DNA of 26,064 nt, taken from contig JAYVEV010000089.1 in NCBI GenBank assembly GCA_043773745.1, forward strand, positions 1 to 26,064. Direction: 5' to 3'. The first letter of the stretch is position 1; every line of letters begins with the position of its first letter. The notes beneath the pieces were generated by a model. It searched no databases. It had not been told where the DNA came from and worked only from the letters and a program-made list of their open reading frames with translations. The translations under genes were made by a program, and so were the position numbers. Positions 13,858-23,199 of the stretch are shown here, one piece after another. This DNA comes from UKL13-2 sp043773745 (GTDB lineage Bacteria > Pseudomonadota > Gammaproteobacteria > Burkholderiales > Usitatibacteraceae).

Positions 13858-14340
13858 ATGCCTGAAGGTGGCGGTAGCATCACCCAGCAAGGGTTTGTAA
13901 CAACATCCATTGATTCACTGCTTAACTGGAGCAGAACGGGATCGATGTGGCCGATGTCATTTGGGCTGGCGTGCTGCGCAGTGGAGATGATGCACGCCGG
14001 TGCGTCGCGTTATGATTTAGACCGCTTCGGCGTCGTGTTTCGTCCCAGCCCACGCCAGTCGGATGTGATGATTGTGGCAGGTACTTTGTGCAATAAAATG
14101 GCACCTGCACTGCGCAAGGTTTACGACCAAATGGCGGAGCCGCGCTGGGTCATTTCAATGGGCTCATGCGCTAATGGTGGTGGCTATTACCATTACTCCT
14201 ATTCAGTTGTCCGCGGCTGCGATCGTATCGTGCCGGTGGATGTCTATGTGCCGGGTTGCCCGCCAACTGCTGAAGCACTTTTGTACGGCATCATTCAGCT
14301 ACAAAACAAGATTAAACGTACTAATACGATTGCGAGATAA
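13858..14340 (+). CDS. nuoB: NADH-quinone oxidoreductase subunit B
   Basis: NuoB carries the terminal iron-sulfur cluster N2 that reduces quinone. The ligands are visible: the double Cys of GLACCAVEMM, the Cys of ISMGSCANGGG and the Cys of VPGCPPTAEALLYG. From the ATG at 13858 (MPEGGGSITQQGFV) it is 160 residues, the family length, with GGAG six bases upstream. The frame is open upstream to 13771, but the extra 29 residues would overlap nuoA and match nothing in the family. Confidence 0.97.
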   Translation: MPEGGGSITQQGFVTTSIDSLLNWSRTGSMWPMSFGLACCAVEMMHAGASRYDLDRFGVVFRPSPRQSDVMIVAGTLCNKMAPALRKVYDQMAEPRWVISMGSCANGGGYYHYSYSVVRGCDRIVPVDVYVPGCPPTAEALLYGIIQLQNKIKRTNTIAR

Positions 14341-14345
14341 CCCGG

Positions 14346-14954
14346 ATGTCCGCTAAGCTAGATGCCCTAAAGGCCAGTCTGGAAGCCACTCTTGGAGCAG
14401 TGGCCGCAAGAATTCTGGTTGATAAAGAGCAAATTATTGTTGTGGTAAAAGCGGCCAATCTGATTGCCGCGATGACCGCGTTGCGCGATGATCCTGCGCT
14501 CGGATTCAGCCAATTGATTGATGCCTGTGGGATGGATTATGCCGAGTTCGGCGGCACTGAAGAATCCTCATCTCGCGGCCCGCGCTTTGCTGTCGTGTAT
14601 CAGTTGCTCTCGCTTCAGCATAACTGGCGCGTCAGGGTACGCGCATTCGCAACTGACGATGATTTTCCGTTACTGGATTCGGTCATTGGTGTGTGGGCAT
14701 CCGCTAATTGGTATGAGCGCGAGGCGTTTGATCTTTACGGCATTGTCTTTAACGGCCATCCGGATCTGCGCCGCATTCTCACTGATTACGGCTTTGTGGG
14801 TCATCCATTCCGCAAAGATTTCCCGGTCTATGGCAACGTCGAGATGCGCTACGACCCCGAGAAAAAGCGTGTGATCTATCAGCCTGTCACGATTGAGCCA
14901 CGCGAAGTCGTGCCACGCGTCATTCGCGAAGAAAATTATGCAGGGCGCAAATAG
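14346..14954 (+). CDS. nuoC: NADH-quinone oxidoreductase subunit C
   Basis: NuoC is the 30-kDa-type subunit of the peripheral arm and packs against NuoD near the quinone site; it has no cofactor. The 202-residue protein carries the family signature in its second half: NWYEREAFDLYGIVFNGHPD, then LRRILTDYGFVGHPFRKDFP. It is a separate gene, not fused to nuoD as in E. coli, which is the usual arrangement outside enterobacteria. It starts five bases after nuoB. Confidence 0.97.
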   Translation: MSAKLDALKASLEATLGAVAARILVDKEQIIVVVKAANLIAAMTALRDDPALGFSQLIDACGMDYAEFGGTEESSSRGPRFAVVYQLLSLQHNWRVRVRAFATDDDFPLLDSVIGVWASANWYEREAFDLYGIVFNGHPDLRRILTDYGFVGHPFRKDFPVYGNVEMRYDPEKKRVIYQPVTIEPREVVPRVIREENYAGRK

Positions 14955-14956
14955 CC

Positions 14957-16210
14957 ATGGCTGAAATTAAAAACTACACCATGAATTTCGGGCCTCAGCA
15001 TCCTGCAGCCCACGGCGTGCTTCGGCTGGTTTTGGAGCTGGACGGAGAAGTAGTTCAGCGTGCCGATCCGCATATCGGCCTGTTGCATCGCGCCACAGAA
15101 AAACTCGCTGAAACTCGCACCTTTATTCAAAGCGTGCCGTACATGGATCGGCTTGACTATGTGTCCATGATGGTCAACGAGCATGCGTATGTGATGGCAA
15201 TTGAAAAATTGATGGGCGTTGCAGTGCCAGTGCGTGCCCAATACATTCGCGTGATGTTCGATGAAATTACGCGCGTTCTGAATCATTTGCTGTGGCTAGG
15301 TGCGCACGCACTGGATGTTGGCGCGATGACCGTTTTCCTCTACGCGTTCCGCGAGCGGGAAGATTTGATGGATTGCTACGAGGCGGTATCCGGAGCACGT
15401 ATGCATGCGGCTTACTATCGTCCGGGTGGTGTGTATCGTGACCTGCCCGACCGCATGCCGCAGTACACAACTATGCAGGGGCGCAATGCTGAGGCCATGA
15501 AGCGCCTCAACGAAAACCGTCAGGGTTCATTGCTGGATTTTATTGATGACTTCACCCGGCGCTTTCCAAAATATATTGATGAATACGAAACCCTGCTGAC
15601 CGACAACCGAATCTGGAAGCAGCGCCTGGTGGGCATTGGTGTGGTCTCGCCTGAACGCGCGCAGCAACTCGGCTTTACCGGCCCGATGCTTCGCGGCTCA
15701 GGTATCGCGTGGGACCTGCGCAAGAAGCAGCCCTATGAAGTCTATGACAAGATGGATTTCGATATCCCGATCGGCACCAACGGTGATTGTTATGACCGCT
15801 ATCTGGTGCGCGTGCAGGAAATGCGTGAGTCGAACAAGATCATCAAGCAGTGCGTTGATTGGCTGCGCGTAAACCCAGGCGCGGTGATTACAGGTGACCA
15901 TAAAGTTGCCCCGCCATCACGCGAAAATATGAAATCCAACATGGAAGAGTTGATTCATCACTTCAAGCTCTTTACGGAAGGTTTTCACGTGCCGCCCGGC
16001 GAGGTTTATTCAGCAGTCGAGCACCCGAAAGGTGAGTTCGGCATCTATCTGGTTTCTGACGGCGCCAATAAACCCTATCGGCTTAAAATCCGCGCGCCCG
16101 GTTTCCCGCATTTGGCAGCACTTGATGAAATGTCCCGTGGTCACATGATCGCGGACGTGGTGACGATCATAGGGACGCAGGATATCGTGTTTGGCGAGAT
16201 TGATCGATGA
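14957..16210 (+). CDS. nuoD: NADH-quinone oxidoreductase subunit D
   Basis: NuoD is the 49-kDa-type subunit that forms the quinone-binding cavity with NuoB and is related to the large subunit of NiFe hydrogenases. The 417-residue protein begins MAEIKNYTMNFGPQHPAAHG, and this GPQHPAAHG loop contains the quinone-site His. HIGLLHRATEKLAE and the C-terminal DIVFGEIDR ending are typical. It begins two bases after nuoC, and its stop overlaps the nuoE start by four bases (ATGA at 16207-16210). Confidence 0.98.
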   Translation: MAEIKNYTMNFGPQHPAAHGVLRLVLELDGEVVQRADPHIGLLHRATEKLAETRTFIQSVPYMDRLDYVSMMVNEHAYVMAIEKLMGVAVPVRAQYIRVMFDEITRVLNHLLWLGAHALDVGAMTVFLYAFREREDLMDCYEAVSGARMHAAYYRPGGVYRDLPDRMPQYTTMQGRNAEAMKRLNENRQGSLLDFIDDFTRRFPKYIDEYETLLTDNRIWKQRLVGIGVVSPERAQQLGFTGPMLRGSGIAWDLRKKQPYEVYDKMDFDIPIGTNGDCYDRYLVRVQEMRESNKIIKQCVDWLRVNPGAVITGDHKVAPPSRENMKSNMEELIHHFKLFTEGFHVPPGEVYSAVEHPKGEFGIYLVSDGANKPYRLKIRAPGFPHLAALDEMSRGHMIADVVTIIGTQDIVFGEIDR

Positions 16211-16725
16211 GTAATGATATGGAAAATCAAAACACCGACGCGTTGCCTGCATTGTTGTCAATGGCGGCCAAACAAAAAATTGATCGCGAATTGGCGAAAT
16301 TCCCGCCTGACCAGAAACAATCAGCGGTAATGGCTGCGCTGGCGATTGCGCAGGATGAGCATGGCTGGTTGCCCAATGAATTGATGGATGAAGTTGCCCA
16401 ATATTTAGGCATGCCTTCTATTGCCGTTTATGAAGTTGCGACGTTTTACAATATGTACAACCTGAAGCCGATGGGCAAGCACAAGATTACGGTGTGTACC
16501 AATTTGCCATGCGCTTTATCCGGCGGTGTGGATGCAGCAGAATATTTAAAGCACAAGCTGGGCGTGGATTGGAAAGAGATAACAGCCGATGGCAAGTTCA
16601 GCGTGGTCGAAGGCGAATGCATGGGTGCCTGTGCGGATGCGCCGGTATTGCTGGTGAATAACAAGCGCATGTGCAGCTTTATGTCGAACGCGAAGCTCGA
16701 ACAATTGATTGCGGAGCTTAAATAA
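16207..16725 (+). CDS. nuoE: NADH-quinone oxidoreductase subunit E
   Basis: NuoE is the 24-kDa-type subunit that binds the off-pathway [2Fe-2S] cluster N1a in the NADH module. Its four ligands are the Cys pair in CTNLPCALSGG and the pair in GECMGACADAP. At 172 residues it has normal length. The ATGA overlap with nuoD fixes the likely start; an in-frame ATG four codons later (16219) is an alternative. Confidence 0.97.
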   Translation: MSNDMENQNTDALPALLSMAAKQKIDRELAKFPPDQKQSAVMAALAIAQDEHGWLPNELMDEVAQYLGMPSIAVYEVATFYNMYNLKPMGKHKITVCTNLPCALSGGVDAAEYLKHKLGVDWKEITADGKFSVVEGECMGACADAPVLLVNNKRMCSFMSNAKLEQLIAELK

Positions 16726-16726
16726 C

Positions 16727-18070
16727 ATGGCACTCCTAGACTACGGCCCTGACGCCATATTGATGAAGGGTTTGACCGGTGAGGGCGATGACTGGCGCTT
16801 AAAAGCCTATGAAGCGCGCGACGGATACGCGGCGATTCGTAAAATTATCAGTACAGGCATGAAGCCCGAAGACGTTATTGCCGAGGTCAAAAAATCAGCA
16901 TTGCGCGGTCGTGGCGGCGCGGGTTTCCCGACGGGCTTGAAGTGGAGCTTTATGCCGCGCGCGTTTCCCGGACCGAAATATCTGGTGTGCAATTCCGACG
17001 AGGGCGAGCCCGGCACTTGCAAAGATCGTGACATCCATCGCTACAATCCACATCAGCTGATTGAGGGCATGATTATTGGTGCCTATGCGATGGGCATCCC
17101 GGTGGGCTACAACTATATTCACGGCGAAATCTGGGCCGAGTACGATCGCTTCGAACAAGCCTTGGAAGAAGCGCGTGCCGCTGGTTATCTGGGCAACAAT
17201 ATTTTAGGTTCGGAATTTTCATTCCAGTTGCACGCCTTTCACGGCTATGGTGCCTATATTTGTGGTGAAGAAACCGCATTGCTTGAATCGCTCGAAGGCA
17301 AAAAGGGCCAGCCGCGCTTCAAGCCACCGTTTCCGGCATCGTTTGGCATGTATGGCAAGCCGACCACGATTAACAATACCGAAACCTTTGCTGCTGTGCC
17401 ATTCATCATCCGCGAAGGTGGTGATGCCTTTCTGAATTTGGGTAAGCCCAATAACGGCGGCACTAAATTATTTTCAGTCACAGGGCATGTGGCAAGACCC
17501 GGCAATTACGAAGTCAAGCTGGGTACGCCGTTCGCAAACCTGCTCGAAATGGCCGGTGGTATGCGCGGCGGTAAAAAACTCAAGGGTGTCATCCCCGGCG
17601 GCTCATCAATGCCGGTCATCAAGGCCGATCTGATGATGGCAACCGATATGGATTATGACTCCATCGCTAAAGCAGGTTCAATGCTGGGCTCAGGTGCTGT
17701 GATTGTGATGGATGAAGATACCTGCATGGTGAAGGTGGCAGAGCGGCTGGCCTATTTTTACTATGAAGAATCCTGTGGTCAATGCACCCCGTGTCGCGAA
17801 GGTACTGGCTGGCTGTACCGAATCATTAGCCGCATTGAACACGGCCAGGGTCGCGCCGAAGATCTTGATCTGCTGCTGAATTTATCGGATCAAATCCAGG
17901 GCCGCACGATTTGCGCTTTGGGCGATGCCGCCGCGATGCCGGTGCGTGCGTTTGTGAAAAACTTTCGCGAAGAATTCGAGTATCACATCGCCAACAAGCG
18001 TTGTATGGTCAAGGCCGGCGGATATTCATCTGCTGCCGTGGATGAAGTACTGGCGATGGCAGCGGAATAA
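16727..18070 (+). CDS. nuoF: NADH-quinone oxidoreductase subunit F (NADH- and FMN-binding)
   Basis: NuoF is the 51-kDa-type subunit that oxidises NADH through FMN and passes electrons to cluster N3. From MALLDYGPDA it is 447 residues. The glycine-rich NADH site GRGGAGFPTGLKW is at about residue 60, the FMN site NSDEGEPGTCKDR at about 88, and the N3 ligands are in ESCGQCTPCREGTG (about 348) with a final Cys in TICALGDAA (about 396). The frame extends to a TTG at 16709 inside nuoE, but the ATG at 16727, one base after the nuoE stop and preceded by GGAG, fits the family start. Confidence 0.98.
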   Translation: MALLDYGPDAILMKGLTGEGDDWRLKAYEARDGYAAIRKIISTGMKPEDVIAEVKKSALRGRGGAGFPTGLKWSFMPRAFPGPKYLVCNSDEGEPGTCKDRDIHRYNPHQLIEGMIIGAYAMGIPVGYNYIHGEIWAEYDRFEQALEEARAAGYLGNNILGSEFSFQLHAFHGYGAYICGEETALLESLEGKKGQPRFKPPFPASFGMYGKPTTINNTETFAAVPFIIREGGDAFLNLGKPNNGGTKLFSVTGHVARPGNYEVKLGTPFANLLEMAGGMRGGKKLKGVIPGGSSMPVIKADLMMATDMDYDSIAKAGSMLGSGAVIVMDEDTCMVKVAERLAYFYYEESCGQCTPCREGTGWLYRIISRIEHGQGRAEDLDLLLNLSDQIQGRTICALGDAAAMPVRAFVKNFREEFEYHIANKRCMVKAGGYSSAAVDEVLAMAAE

Positions 18071-18090
18071 GCGGAAGACGAGAAACAAAA

Positions 18091-20460
18091 ATGATCAATT
18101 TAGAAATCGACGGCAAGCAGGTTCAGGTTGAAAACGGCGCAACCGTGATGGAAGCGGCGAACAAGCTGGGCGTATTTGTGCCGCACTTCTGCTATCACAA
18201 AAAATTAAGTATCGCGGCCAACTGCCGCATGTGTCTCGTGCAGGTTGAGAAAGCGCCCAAGCCCTTGCCCGCGTGCGCCACACCGGCAACCGAAGGCATG
18301 AAGGTACAGACAGCATCCGAGTACGCCAAAAAAGCGCAAGAAGGCGTGATGGAATTTTTGCTGATTAACCATCCGCTTGATTGCCCGATCTGCGATCAGG
18401 GGGGCGAATGTCAGTTGCAGGATCTGGCCGTTGGTTACGGCAATGGCGCGTCGCGTTATCAGGAAGAAAAGCGGGTGGTGGTCAATAAAAACCTGGGCCC
18501 ACTGATTTCAACCGACATGACGCGCTGTATTCACTGTACCCGCTGCGTCCGCTTTGGGCAGGAAATCGCCGGCGTGATGGAGCTTGGCCAGGCGGGGCGT
18601 GGCGAGCATTCAGAAATTCTGACATTTGTCGGCAAGACAGTGGATTCTGAATTGTCCGGCAACATGATTGATTTGTGCCCAGTTGGCGCGCTGACCTCCA
18701 AGCCGTTCCGTTATTCCGCCCGCACCTGGGAGCTTTCGCGCCGCAAATCAGTATCACCGCATGATGGCCTGGGCTCGAATCTGATTGTGCAGGTCAAGCA
18801 AGACCGGGTGATGCGGGTATTGCCGCTGGAGAATGAGGCAATCAATGAATGCTGGTTGTCGGACAAAGACCGATTTTCTTATGAAGGATTGAACTCACCA
18901 GAACGCCTCGCCAAGCCAATGGTAAAGCGTGCCGGCGTATGGACTGAGGCAGAATGGCCGGAAGCTTTGCAGGCCGTGGCAGATGGTTTAAGTGGCGTGA
19001 AGAGTAAGCATGGCGCGGAAGCAATTGGTGCAATGGCTTCGCCGCATCAGACGCTGGAAGAATTATATTTGCTCAATAAAGTCGTGCGCGGCTTGGGCTC
19101 ACACAATATGGATGCCCGTTTGCGTCAGGCCGATACCAGCGCCGACGGCAAGCTTGGTGGTGCGCGCTGGTTGGGTATGAAAATCGCGGAAATGAGCGCA
19201 CTGCAAAGTGTACTGGTGGTCGGCTCCACCATCCGCAAGGATCATCCGCTGATTGCCAATCGTCTCCGTCAAGCTGCGAAGAAAGGTCTGCAAATCAATC
19301 TCGTGCATTGCAGCGATGATGATTTATTGATGAAAGTTGCAAACAAAGCCATCGTTCGTCCAAGCGCAATTGCCATGACGCTGGCTGCGGTGGCGAAATC
19401 ACTGGCTGACATCAAAGGTGTAACACTGTCTGCCGATGTTGCCACGATTGTCAGCGCTGCAACCGTATCAAGCGAGGCTCGTGCCATCGCACAAAGTCTT
19501 GCCGACAAAGAAAAAACAGCGGTATTCCTTGGCAACCTTGCTCAGCACCATCCAAGCTATGCAACGCTTCATGTTCTGGCGCAAGAAATTGCCCGTTTGG
19601 GCGGTGCCACATTGGGCTTCTTGGGTGAGGCAGCGAATAGCGTTGGCGCAGCGGTTGTTGGCGCTGAGCCCGGCGTCCACGGTTTTTGCGCGCAGGGCAT
19701 GGTTAGCAAACCTCGTCGAGCTTATGTACTGCTCGGAGTTGAGCCCGAACTCGATTGTGCAGCGCCAGTGACCACAATTAACGCCCTGAAATCGGCTGAA
19801 TTTGTGGTTGCACTTTCAGCATTTCAAAACGCTGCGCCAGATTATGCGCACGTCATTTTACCGATCGCGCCGTTCACCGAAACCGCTGGAACCTTTGTGA
19901 ATACGGAAGGCACGGTGCAGTCTTTTAACGGTGTTGTGAAACCGTTGGGTGAAGCGCGCCCGGCATGGAAAGTGATTCGCGTATTGGGTAATTTGTTGGG
20001 TTTAAATGGGTTTGAGCAGGACAATGTTGATGCGATTCGTGCCGAAATTGCACCCAACTTACAAACTTTTGTATCGGCAAAATTAAACAATGCAATTGCG
20101 GGTATGGTGCCTAACATTCAGCCTGCCCAAACGGGCATCGAGCGCGTTGGCGAAGTGCCTATTTACGCCACTGACGCGCTGGTTCGTCGCGCGCCTTCAT
20201 TACAAAAATCAGCCGATGCCAAGAACACAAAATTTGCTTACTTTGCCAGTGATGTATTCGCGCAACTGAGCTTGATAGAAGGTGCTGATGTCAGCATTAG
20301 TCAAGGTGACGGTAGCGCAACATTGGTTGCAAGGTTGGATGCAAAATTGGCGGCAGGCTGCATTCGCGTTGCGACAGCAACAGCCTCAAACACAAGGCTG
20401 GACGGGGCGTTTGCGGCATTGACCGTGCAAAAAATTGTGCTTTCGGCTGCCGCAGATTAA
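18091..20460 (+). CDS. nuoG: NADH-quinone oxidoreductase subunit G
   Basis: NuoG is the 75-kDa-type subunit that carries the iron-sulfur wire. The 789-residue protein has the [2Fe-2S] N1b ligands (Cys34, 45, 48 and the Cys in LPACATP). The His-ligated N5 site is NHPLDCPICDQGGEC (His94, Cys98, 101, 107). N4 is CIHCTRC (146-152) with Cys196 in CPVGAL. The remainder is a molybdopterin-oxidoreductase-like fold without cofactor ligands. The extra N7 site of E. coli is not present: the segment after residue 217 reads KSVSPHDGLGSNL, without the CxxCxxxC. This matches the mitochondrial type of the subunit. Confidence 0.97.
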   Translation: MINLEIDGKQVQVENGATVMEAANKLGVFVPHFCYHKKLSIAANCRMCLVQVEKAPKPLPACATPATEGMKVQTASEYAKKAQEGVMEFLLINHPLDCPICDQGGECQLQDLAVGYGNGASRYQEEKRVVVNKNLGPLISTDMTRCIHCTRCVRFGQEIAGVMELGQAGRGEHSEILTFVGKTVDSELSGNMIDLCPVGALTSKPFRYSARTWELSRRKSVSPHDGLGSNLIVQVKQDRVMRVLPLENEAINECWLSDKDRFSYEGLNSPERLAKPMVKRAGVWTEAEWPEALQAVADGLSGVKSKHGAEAIGAMASPHQTLEELYLLNKVVRGLGSHNMDARLRQADTSADGKLGGARWLGMKIAEMSALQSVLVVGSTIRKDHPLIANRLRQAAKKGLQINLVHCSDDDLLMKVANKAIVRPSAIAMTLAAVAKSLADIKGVTLSADVATIVSAATVSSEARAIAQSLADKEKTAVFLGNLAQHHPSYATLHVLAQEIARLGGATLGFLGEAANSVGAAVVGAEPGVHGFCAQGMVSKPRRAYVLLGVEPELDCAAPVTTINALKSAEFVVALSAFQNAAPDYAHVILPIAPFTETAGTFVNTEGTVQSFNGVVKPLGEARPAWKVIRVLGNLLGLNGFEQDNVDAIRAEIAPNLQTFVSAKLNNAIAGMVPNIQPAQTGIERVGEVPIYATDALVRRAPSLQKSADAKNTKFAYFASDVFAQLSLIEGADVSISQGDGSATLVARLDAKLAAGCIRVATATASNTRLDGAFAALTVQKIVLSAAAD

Positions 20461-20484
20461 CGCGCCTGATCTTTAAAAAATAAC

Positions 20485-21603
20485 ATGATCGATACTCTTT
20501 ACCAAACACTAGACGCGGGTTTTAGCAATCAATTGGGTGCAACGTGGGGTCCTCCCGCGTTTGCAGTGACGTGGGCGCTCGCCAAAATTCTCACGGTGCT
20601 GGTGCCATTGATTTTATTTGTGTTGTACTTCCAATTGATCGAGCGCTGGGTAATCGGCTGGATGCAGGTTCGCAAAGGCCCCAATCGCGTGACATTTTTT
20701 GGCATCAAATGGCTCGGCGGTTTTGCGCAGCCAATTGCAGATGCACTGAAATTATTAATGAAGGAACAGATCGTTCCAACCGGCTCCAGCAAGTGGTTAT
20801 TTCTCGTCGCCCCAGCATTGTCGGTAGCGCCGGCAATGGCGGTATGGGCGGTTGTGCCATTTATGCCCGGCTGGGTGGTTGCCAATGCAGACGCCGGTTT
20901 GCTGGTAGTGCTGGCGATGACTTCGATGGGGGTTTATGGCGTGATTGTGGCTGGTTGGGCATCAAACTCCAAGTACGCTTTTCTTGGCGCGATGCGCTCC
21001 GCCGCGCAAGTGGTCAGCTATGAAATTGCGATGGGTTTCGCCTTGGTCGGTGGTCTGATGGCCGCACAGACCATGAACCTGACCGAGATGGTGATGAAAC
21101 AAGATAGCAACTGGGGAGCGCTCGGTTGGTTCTGGCTCCCGCTTCTGCCACTGTTTGTTATTCACTTTATCGCCGGTGTGGCTGAGACCAATCGCCATCC
21201 GTTCGATGTGGCCGAAGGTGAGTCCGAAATCGTAGCCGGTCCGTTGGTTGAATATTCAGGCATGACGTGGTCGCTGTTCTTCTTGGCCGAGTACGCGAAT
21301 ATGCTCTTGGTTGCGACCATTTCAACCATCATGTTTATGGGCGGCTGGTTGTCGCCATTCCCGAAATCAGTGCCGATTTTGGGTGAGCCATGCATCTTGT
21401 GGATGCTGGCCAAAATGATGAGCCTGATGCTGCTCTTCGTCTGGATTCGTGCGTCATTCCCGCGCTATCGCTATGACCAGATCATGCGCTTGGGCTGGAA
21501 GGTCTTTATTCCGATCACGATTGTGTGGATCATTGTGGTCGGTGTGATGATGCTGGATCCGGTTCGCAATTGGCCGCCGTTTTCGCTCTGGTTTGGAAAG
21601 TAA
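20485..21603 (+). CDS. nuoH: NADH-quinone oxidoreductase subunit H
   Basis: NuoH (ND1 type) is the membrane subunit that connects the quinone cavity to the proton-pumping arm. The 372-residue protein is highly hydrophobic with about eight to nine helices. Family signatures are RKGPNRVTFFGIKWLGGFAQ, with PIADALKLLMKE following, and the acidic quinone-channel loop AETNRHPFDVAEGESEIVAG, then EYSGMTWSLFFLAEY. It starts 24 bases after nuoG. Confidence 0.98.
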   Translation: MIDTLYQTLDAGFSNQLGATWGPPAFAVTWALAKILTVLVPLILFVLYFQLIERWVIGWMQVRKGPNRVTFFGIKWLGGFAQPIADALKLLMKEQIVPTGSSKWLFLVAPALSVAPAMAVWAVVPFMPGWVVANADAGLLVVLAMTSMGVYGVIVAGWASNSKYAFLGAMRSAAQVVSYEIAMGFALVGGLMAAQTMNLTEMVMKQDSNWGALGWFWLPLLPLFVIHFIAGVAETNRHPFDVAEGESEIVAGPLVEYSGMTWSLFFLAEYANMLLVATISTIMFMGGWLSPFPKSVPILGEPCILWMLAKMMSLMLLFVWIRASFPRYRYDQIMRLGWKVFIPITIVWIIVVGVMMLDPVRNWPPFSLWFGK

Positions 21604-21605
21604 CC

Positions 21606-22097
21606 ATGTTTGATAGAACCAAAGAATTATTGGGCAGCCTGCTGTTGGGCGAATTAGTACAAGGTCTGAAACTGACCGGGCGAAATTTGTTTGCGCGCAA
21701 AATTACCGTGCAATTTCCCGAAGAAAAAACCCCGCAAAGCCCGCGCTTTCGTGGTCTGCATGCATTGCGTCGGTATCCCAATGGTGAAGAGCGCTGCATC
21801 GCCTGCAAACTATGTGAGGCCGTTTGCCCGGCGCTTGCCATCACGATTGAGTCCGAACAACGTGATGACGGCAGCCGTCGCACCACCCGTTACGATATCG
21901 ATTTAACCAAGTGTATTTTCTGCGGCTTCTGCGAAGAGTCTTGCCCGGTTGATTCCATTGTCGAAACTCACTTGCTCGAATATCACGGCGAAAAGCGCGG
22001 CGATCTTTATTACACTAAACCTATGTTGCTGGCGATTGGCGATAAATACGAATCTGAAATTGCCAGCCGCCGTGCGGAAGATGCTAAATATCGGTAA
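21606..22097 (+). CDS. nuoI: NADH-quinone oxidoreductase subunit I
   Basis: NuoI is the ferredoxin-like subunit with two [4Fe-4S] clusters, N6a and N6b, that lead to N2. The two motifs are CIACKLCEAVCPA and CIFCGFCEESCPVDS. From the ATG at 21606, two bases after nuoH, it is 163 residues, the family length. The frame is open back to 21525 inside nuoH, but those residues are not part of the family. Confidence 0.97.
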   Translation: MFDRTKELLGSLLLGELVQGLKLTGRNLFARKITVQFPEEKTPQSPRFRGLHALRRYPNGEERCIACKLCEAVCPALAITIESEQRDDGSRRTTRYDIDLTKCIFCGFCEESCPVDSIVETHLLEYHGEKRGDLYYTKPMLLAIGDKYESEIASRRAEDAKYR

Positions 22098-22186
22098 AGC
22101 TTTAGGCGTCAACAAAGGGCGGCAGAAATGCTTGCGCTTTCCTCACATCTGACCACTTAACCTCCACCTGCTGCCAGTAAAAAACA

Positions 22187-22852
22187 ATGACTTTCCAATC
22201 CATCATTTTTTATATTTTTGCCTCCGTGCTGGTGCTGTCTGCACTGCGTGTGATTTCGGCTAAAAATCCAGTGCATGCGGTGCTGTTTTTGGTACTCGCA
22301 TTTTTCACCGCTTCGGCCTTGTGGTTGTTGCTATACGCGGAGTTCTTGGCGATTACGCTGATTTTGGTGTACGTCGGCGCTGTGATGGTGCTATTCCTGT
22401 TTGTGGTGATGATGCTCGATATTAATTTTGAAAAGCTGCGTGAAGGCTTTTGGAAATACATGCCGGTTGCGGCCACAGTTGCAACCCTGATGGTTGTCGA
22501 AATGGTGCTACTCATCAATGCTAAGTCTTTTCATTTGGCGGATCAGGCACTTCCTGCGGCACCGACTGCCGTCTCCAACACCAAAGAGCTGGGGCGAATT
22601 TTATATACCGATTATTTGCTGCCGTTTGAATTGGCCGCGGTGATTTTGGTGGTCGCGATTGTGGCGGCGATTGCGCTTACGTTGCGTCCACGCAAAGAAG
22701 CAAGATCGCAAATTGTTGGTGATCAGGTTCGCGTCAAAGCCAGTGATCGCCTGAAGATTATCAAAATGGACGCGGAAAAAGAAACCCCCTCTATGGCGGA
22801 GCCAACTTCGGTGACCGCTGCCGCAACATCAGCGCCGGACGCCAAGAAATAG
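22187..22852 (+). CDS. nuoJ: NADH-quinone oxidoreductase subunit J
   Basis: NuoJ (ND6 type) is a membrane subunit with five helices near the quinone module. The 221-residue protein has NPVHAVLFLVLAFFTASALW and EFLAITLILVYVGAVMVLFL, the latter including the helix 3 region that refolds during turnover in known structures. A hydrophilic Ala/Thr/Lys-rich tail of about 45 residues follows the last helix and makes it longer than the E. coli protein. The 89-base gap before it shows nothing recognisable. Confidence 0.96.
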   Translation: MTFQSIIFYIFASVLVLSALRVISAKNPVHAVLFLVLAFFTASALWLLLYAEFLAITLILVYVGAVMVLFLFVVMMLDINFEKLREGFWKYMPVAATVATLMVVEMVLLINAKSFHLADQALPAAPTAVSNTKELGRILYTDYLLPFELAAVILVVAIVAAIALTLRPRKEARSQIVGDQVRVKASDRLKIIKMDAEKETPSMAEPTSVTAAATSAPDAKK

Positions 22853-22854
22853 CC

Positions 22855-23160
22855 ATGATTACTCTTTCAGATTATCTCGTCCTCTCGGCAATTTTATTTG
22901 CGATTTCAGTCGCGGGTATTTTTCTTAACCGCAAAAATATCATTGTGTTGCTGATGGCAATCGAGTTGATGCTGCTCGCCGTTAACATGAATTTCATCGC
23001 GTTCTCGCATCACTGGGGCAATCTGGCAGGGCAGGTAATGGTGTTCTTCATACTTACCGTTGCGGCGGCGGAGTCCGCGATTGGCTTGGCCATTCTGGTG
23101 ATTTTGTTCCGCAATTTGCGCAGCATCAATGTCGATGACATTGGCACGCTAAAAGGATAA
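22855..23160 (+). CDS. nuoK: NADH-quinone oxidoreductase subunit K
   Basis: NuoK (ND4L type) has three membrane helices in 101 residues. The two buried acidic residues of the proton path are visible, in MAIELMLLAVNMNF and in TVAAAESAIGLAILV. It begins two bases after nuoJ, as is usual for this tightly coupled pair. Confidence 0.97.
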   Translation: MITLSDYLVLSAILFAISVAGIFLNRKNIIVLLMAIELMLLAVNMNFIAFSHHWGNLAGQVMVFFILTVAAAESAIGLAILVILFRNLRSINVDDIGTLKG

Positions 23161-23199
23161 AACCGAGCCCAATCAATTGGTCGCGACGTACTCAAAATT

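Noticed and set aside
21525..21605. N-terminal extension of nuoI
   Set aside because: It lies inside nuoH and reads as out-of-frame coding; the ATG at 21606 fits the family.
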